Below are positions 6,056-8,129 of a stretch of 8,129 nucleotides of DNA, piece after piece. A program made the translations under genes and the position numbers. Numbering within the stretch: position 1 is the stretch's first letter; each line of letters starts with the position of its first letter. The notes beneath the pieces were generated by a model. The model was not told where the DNA came from and searched no databases. It worked only from the letters and a program-made list of their open reading frames with translations. The DNA comes from Acidobacteriota bacterium (lineage in GTDB: Bacteria; Acidobacteriota; Terriglobia; Terriglobales; Acidobacteriaceae). The stretch is taken from the NCBI GenBank assembly GCA_019247235.1, contig JAFAPG010000362.1, forward strand, positions 1 to 8,129. The letters run 5' to 3'.

Positions 6056-6451
6056 TTGGAACTCGCGAATTATGCCGCCTGGAAGGGCAGCGATCATTTT
6101 CAGGCTGAGGCCCTGGATTCACAAAGCAAATTCTATGCATTCGTAATTCCTGACCAGCTTTCCAGGATCGCAACGAATTGTCTTTTGTTTTCAGTGGGCA
6201 AAAAACTTATTTATCCCTTCCATAGATTTCTTTTTTCAAAATTTCTCTAATCACAGCAAAAAAAACAATCAATTGGACACCTAGCTTACCCAGGCAATAG
6301 CTTTGCAAACATTGTTCACGTGGCTTGGGTCGATCCCGGGGCTAAGCCTAAAGATTGCCGAGTACCCGTGAATGAATGTCTCGCGTAAGTCCCACAAAAT
6401 TACCCGGCTCCATGTTCGCGTACATGAAGCGCGTGTAGAAAAGGTCGCGAA
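6056..6451. other. AT-rich gap between the secreted protein and porin genes
   Basis: No convincing gene was found in this 396-nt stretch. A 64-codon frame starting with TTG at 6056 has no ribosome-binding site and no coding character. From about 6180 to 6300 the sequence is AT-rich, with A and T tracts. It includes a 17-nt block (6198-6214) almost identical to one at 642-658. The rest holds small potential hairpins: GGCTT/AAGCC (6322-6326 with 6344-6348) and CATGT/ACATG (6411-6415 with 6422-6426). No intrinsic terminator with a proper stem and T-run follows the gene ending at 6055. Confidence 0.5.
6275..6300 (+). promoter_or_regulatory. Very weak promoter candidate for the porin gene
   Basis: TGGACA (6275-6280; five of six to the -35 consensus) lies in the AT-rich gap upstream of the porin gene. 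About 16-17 bp downstream there is only a poor -10, around ATAG (6297-6300). The GACACC-TAG context resembles the -35 region at 619-630. Listed because nothing better is visible. Confidence 0.15.
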
Positions 6452-7714
6452 ATGACCGAGACGTCGAAAAGGAGATTAACCTTGAGCACTAGATTCCCCT
6501 ATTTCCTGGCTCTCTTGCTTGGAATGCTGGTCGCGTTACCCTCTTCTGGGCAGGACGCTTCATCTGGGCAGAGCGCCCCGGCGCAGACGCAAGGCGCAGG
6601 TTCGCCTCCCGCTGGCACCGCCGCCGCCGCGACCAAGCCTGCAGATCCACAACCTTTACCAAATCCTTCGATGTCCGGACCTTTACAGACCGCGATCCCG
6701 CACGAAGTTGAGGGTGGGAAACTGGCGGTTACCGGAATTTTGAGTGGAATAGGTTGGGTTGAAGGCAACCACATCGCGGGCGACAATTCAAGCCACTGGG
6801 ATATCAGCAACGCTCAGCTGTTTGTCCAAAAGACCACGGGATGGTGGCAATTTTATCTCCAGGGTGGCGCTTACAACCTGCCGGCTCTTGGAGTCCCCTA
6901 CCTGTCGACTTCAGACACCATTAAGAACTTGTACGGCCCCTTTCCGCAGGGCTACCTGAAGCTGGTGAAAGGCAATTTCAACGTAGAGGTCGGCGCTCTG
7001 CCAACCCTCATCGGCGCCGAGTATACGTTCAGCTTCGAAAACATGAACATCGAGCGCGGCCTGTTGTGGAATCAGGAAAACGCGGTGAACCGCGGCATTC
7101 AGCTCAACGAGACTTATAAGAAGCTGACCGCCTCCCTTAGCTGGAACGATGGCTTCTATTCGAACCGTTATACCTGGCTGACCGGGTCCTTGACCTATGC
7201 TTTCAACGCCGCCAACAGCTTTGCTTTTGTTGCGGGTGGAAATGCGGGCGCCTATGCGAAGAACACGCTGGCCACGCCCGTCGCTCAAAACAACTCGCAG
7301 ATCTACAACTTGATTTACACCTATACCAAAGGCAGTTGGGTGGTGCAGCCATACTTTCAATACACCAATGTGCCCACCAACACGAAGATCGGCATAACCA
7401 AAGGCGCGCGCACCCAAGGGGAAGCGCTGCTGCTCACCTACAACTTCAAACGTGGTTTTTCGATGGCCGGCCGGGCTGAGTACATTTCCTCGAACGGGAA
7501 CGTCCAAAACGGGGCGGTCAACTTACTCTACGGTCCAGGGAGCGGGGCATTCGCCCTCACCTTGACTCCCACTTATCGCAAGGATGCGTTTTTCCTGCGA
7601 GCAGACTTAGCCATCGTTCATGCAACCAATTCCACTCCCGGTGCGGTGTTTGGTCCTGCCGGGCTGAACACAAACCAACCGCGGGGTGTCATTGAAGCCG
7701 GTTTCATGTTTTGA
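6452..7714 (+). CDS. Outer-membrane beta-barrel porin, BBP2/OmpL-like
   Basis: A 420-residue outer-membrane protein. A signal peptide (about 1-34, with KRR then a Leu-rich core ending SSGQ) is followed by a low-complexity Ala/Pro/Gly/Gln linker (about 35-80). The barrel begins near residue 90 with alternating-hydrophobicity strands rich in Trp, Tyr and Phe. The segment at 177-217, with GALPTLIGAEYTF, NIERGLLWNQEN and RGIQL, is the hallmark I associate with the BBP2 (PF07642) porin family, whose members form diffusion channels. The chain ends in Phe (GFMF), the usual signal for outer-membrane insertion. The start is ambiguous. ATG 6452 has AAGG seven bases upstream and keeps the basic KRR. TTG 6482 (codon 11) has a stronger AAGGAG at 6469-6474 with seven-base spacing and still leaves a hydrophobic signal. 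The substrate is unknown. An amino-acid permease gene follows 289 nt downstream, so a shared nutrient is possible (inference). Confidence 0.87.
   Translation: MTETSKRRLTLSTRFPYFLALLLGMLVALPSSGQDASSGQSAPAQTQGAGSPPAGTAAAATKPADPQPLPNPSMSGPLQTAIPHEVEGGKLAVTGILSGIGWVEGNHIAGDNSSHWDISNAQLFVQKTTGWWQFYLQGGAYNLPALGVPYLSTSDTIKNLYGPFPQGYLKLVKGNFNVEVGALPTLIGAEYTFSFENMNIERGLLWNQENAVNRGIQLNETYKKLTASLSWNDGFYSNRYTWLTGSLTYAFNAANSFAFVAGGNAGAYAKNTLATPVAQNNSQIYNLIYTYTKGSWVVQPYFQYTNVPTNTKIGITKGARTQGEALLLTYNFKRGFSMAGRAEYISSNGNVQNGAVNLLYGPGSGAFALTLTPTYRKDAFFLRADLAIVHATNSTPGAVFGPAGLNTNQPRGVIEAGFMF
6469..6474 (+). promoter_or_regulatory. Strong internal Shine-Dalgarno that may set the porin start at TTG 6482
   Basis: AAGGAG lies seven bases before an in-frame TTG, inside the longer ATG-started frame. 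It is a better match than the AAGG before ATG 6452. The true start could be 6482, giving a 410-residue precursor. Confidence 0.4.
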
Positions 7715-7752
7715 TCGGCCGCCAACAGCTCGCCCCCGACTGCGATTTCCGC

Positions 7753-8003
7753 TATGATCTCGGGATTTCGCAACGGCCGGGCGAGGACGAAAAGGTGGCA
7801 ACAGGAAGTAGAAAGAGAGTTCGTGGTCCGACGCCAAAAGCGACGGACATTATGCGGGCTGGCTTGGAGCGCGCAACCTCCTGCCATGACCACGATGGTT
7901 TTCAAGTCAGCCCGCGCCAGGTTGGTAGAGGAGCATCCACGTTGATGCAGCTCGAAAGTCCAGTACGAATTCCTGAGTCAAACTCCTAAGGAGAACAATT
8001 CAA
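7753..8003 (+). ncRNA. Candidate structured leader RNA upstream of the amino-acid permease
   Basis: This is the gap between the porin and the permease. A -10-like TATGAT (7753-7758), without a good -35, would start a leader near 7765. The leader has four possible elements. Hairpin A is 7826-7848 (5 bp, an A-A mismatch, 3 bp, loop CAAAA). Helix P1 is 12 bp, 7854-7865 with 7904-7915 (11 Watson-Crick pairs plus one G-U). P1 encloses two small stems, 7866-7869 with 7878-7881 and 7884-7887 with 7895-7898, giving a possible three-way junction. Hairpin B is 7928-7953 (GCATC/GATGC core). GGAC at 7785-7788 could pair with GTCC at 7826-7829 and so compete with hairpin A. I do not recognise a known riboswitch consensus. 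No intrinsic terminator is visible, so control would more likely act on translation. All pairings were read by eye with no energy calculation or homologues. Confidence 0.33.
7987..7993 (+). promoter_or_regulatory. Ribosome-binding site of the permease gene, inside an inverted repeat
   Basis: TAAGGAG lies ten bases before the ATG at 8004, which is slightly long spacing. The site is part of CTCCT-A-AGGAG (7983-7993). TCCT at 7971-7974 can also pair with AGGA, extended by GAATT (7967-7971) with AATTC (7997-8001). Masking of the site by upstream sequence is therefore conceivable. Confidence 0.55.
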
Positions 8004-8129
8004 ATGGCCGACGCATCTGCAGAGATGAAACCGAGTCTAGGTCTAACCGGACTGACGATGAATGCCATGGCACTCATCGCCCCGGGCGCCTTCCTTTGGC
8101 TCACCTTTTACATCCAGGCAACCACCGGC
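8004..8129 (+). CDS. APC-family amino-acid permease, N-terminal fragment
   Basis: Only the first 42 codons lie in the window, and the frame is open to the end. The fragment has a short polar cytoplasmic start (MADASAEMKPS) followed by a Gly- and Met-rich hydrophobic stretch (about 12-40) containing GLTGLTMNAMALIAPGAF. This matches the first transmembrane helix of APC-superfamily transporters, where the unwound Gly-rich part of TM1 binds the substrate backbone. These are inner-membrane amino-acid or polyamine transporters driven by ion gradients or exchange. The ATG is set by TAAGGAG at 7987-7993. The structured gap upstream suggests control by a leader RNA (inference). The substrate cannot be told from this fragment, and the family call depends on a short segment. 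Confidence 0.78.
   Translation, partial: MADASAEMKPSLGLTGLTMNAMALIAPGAFLWLTFYIQATTG

Noticed and set aside
6056..6250. A 64-codon frame beginning with TTG right after the stop at 6055
   Set aside because: It has no Shine-Dalgarno sequence and an irregular composition running into AT-rich intergenic sequence. There is no signal or domain.
6198..6265. T- and A-rich tracts as an intrinsic terminator after the gene ending at 6055
   Set aside because: No GC-rich stem directly precedes a T-run on either strand. It looks like plain AT-rich sequence.
6911..7507. A 198-codon minus-strand frame opposite the porin
   Set aside because: The plus-strand frame has clear BBP2 barrel features and a terminal Phe. 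The antisense frame is a by-product of GC-rich codon use.
7866..7910. Resemblance to a SAM riboswitch because of a GCAACC segment (7873-7878)
   Set aside because: The remaining conserved SAM-I and SAM-IV core blocks and helix order are not found. One short match is not enough.
7711..7989. Small plus-strand frames in the gap before the permease (7711-7989 and 7754-7945)
   Set aside because: They overlap each other, lack ribosome-binding sites and show no protein features. Base-pairing potential explains the region better.

Overview
The window most likely comes from an Acidobacteriota chromosome (Terriglobia-like). This is an inference from gene content: a DUF6599-type secreted protein, a zinc-ribbon small membrane protein, an acidobacterial-type uncharacterised secreted protein (from memory of the family), a BBP2-type porin, and a diderm signature (outer-membrane porin plus AMIN-amidase). 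GC content is moderate to high in genes, with AT-rich islands in the gaps. There are seven genes, two of them cut by the window edges. I see no tRNA, rRNA, CRISPR array, transposase, phage gene or insertion sequence.

Left edge (1-756): a minus-strand gene for a zinc-ribbon/multi-pass membrane protein (1-460) leaves the window just short of its C-terminus. Its 296-nt upstream gap is rich in regulatory signals. It holds a very good housekeeping promoter (TTGACA-17-TAAGAT, 602-630), an AT-rich block immediately upstream of it, two perfect dyads and a possible alternative-sigma promoter.

Centre left (757-5281): three minus-strand genes in a row, read from right to left: a secreted SLT lytic transglycosylase (4158-4970), a TPR-AMIN-Amidase_3 N-acetylmuramoyl-L-alanine amidase (1967-4090) and a DUF6599-like secreted/anchored protein (757-1872). 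The gaps are 67 and 94 nt with no convincing terminator, so one transcription unit is plausible. It would start from a TATAAT promoter at 5056-5085. The first two enzymes cut the glycan strand and the stem peptide of peptidoglycan respectively, so the unit looks like a wall-remodelling or daughter-cell-separation cassette, with the DUF6599 protein as an uncharacterised envelope partner.

Centre right (4971-7714): the divergent gap (4971-5281) carries an operator-like dyad. It leads on the plus strand to an uncharacterised secreted protein (5282-6055). An AT-rich 396-nt gap then precedes a 420-aa beta-barrel porin of the BBP2 type (6452-7714).

Right edge (7715-8129): a 289-nt gap with unusually strong potential RNA structure precedes an APC-family amino-acid permease (from 8004, cut by the window end). 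That structure includes a 12-bp helix closing a possible three-way junction, flanking hairpins and a potentially masked ribosome-binding site. This is the best candidate here for something undescribed: a cis-acting leader RNA or riboswitch controlling an amino-acid transporter. It rests only on base pairing read by eye.
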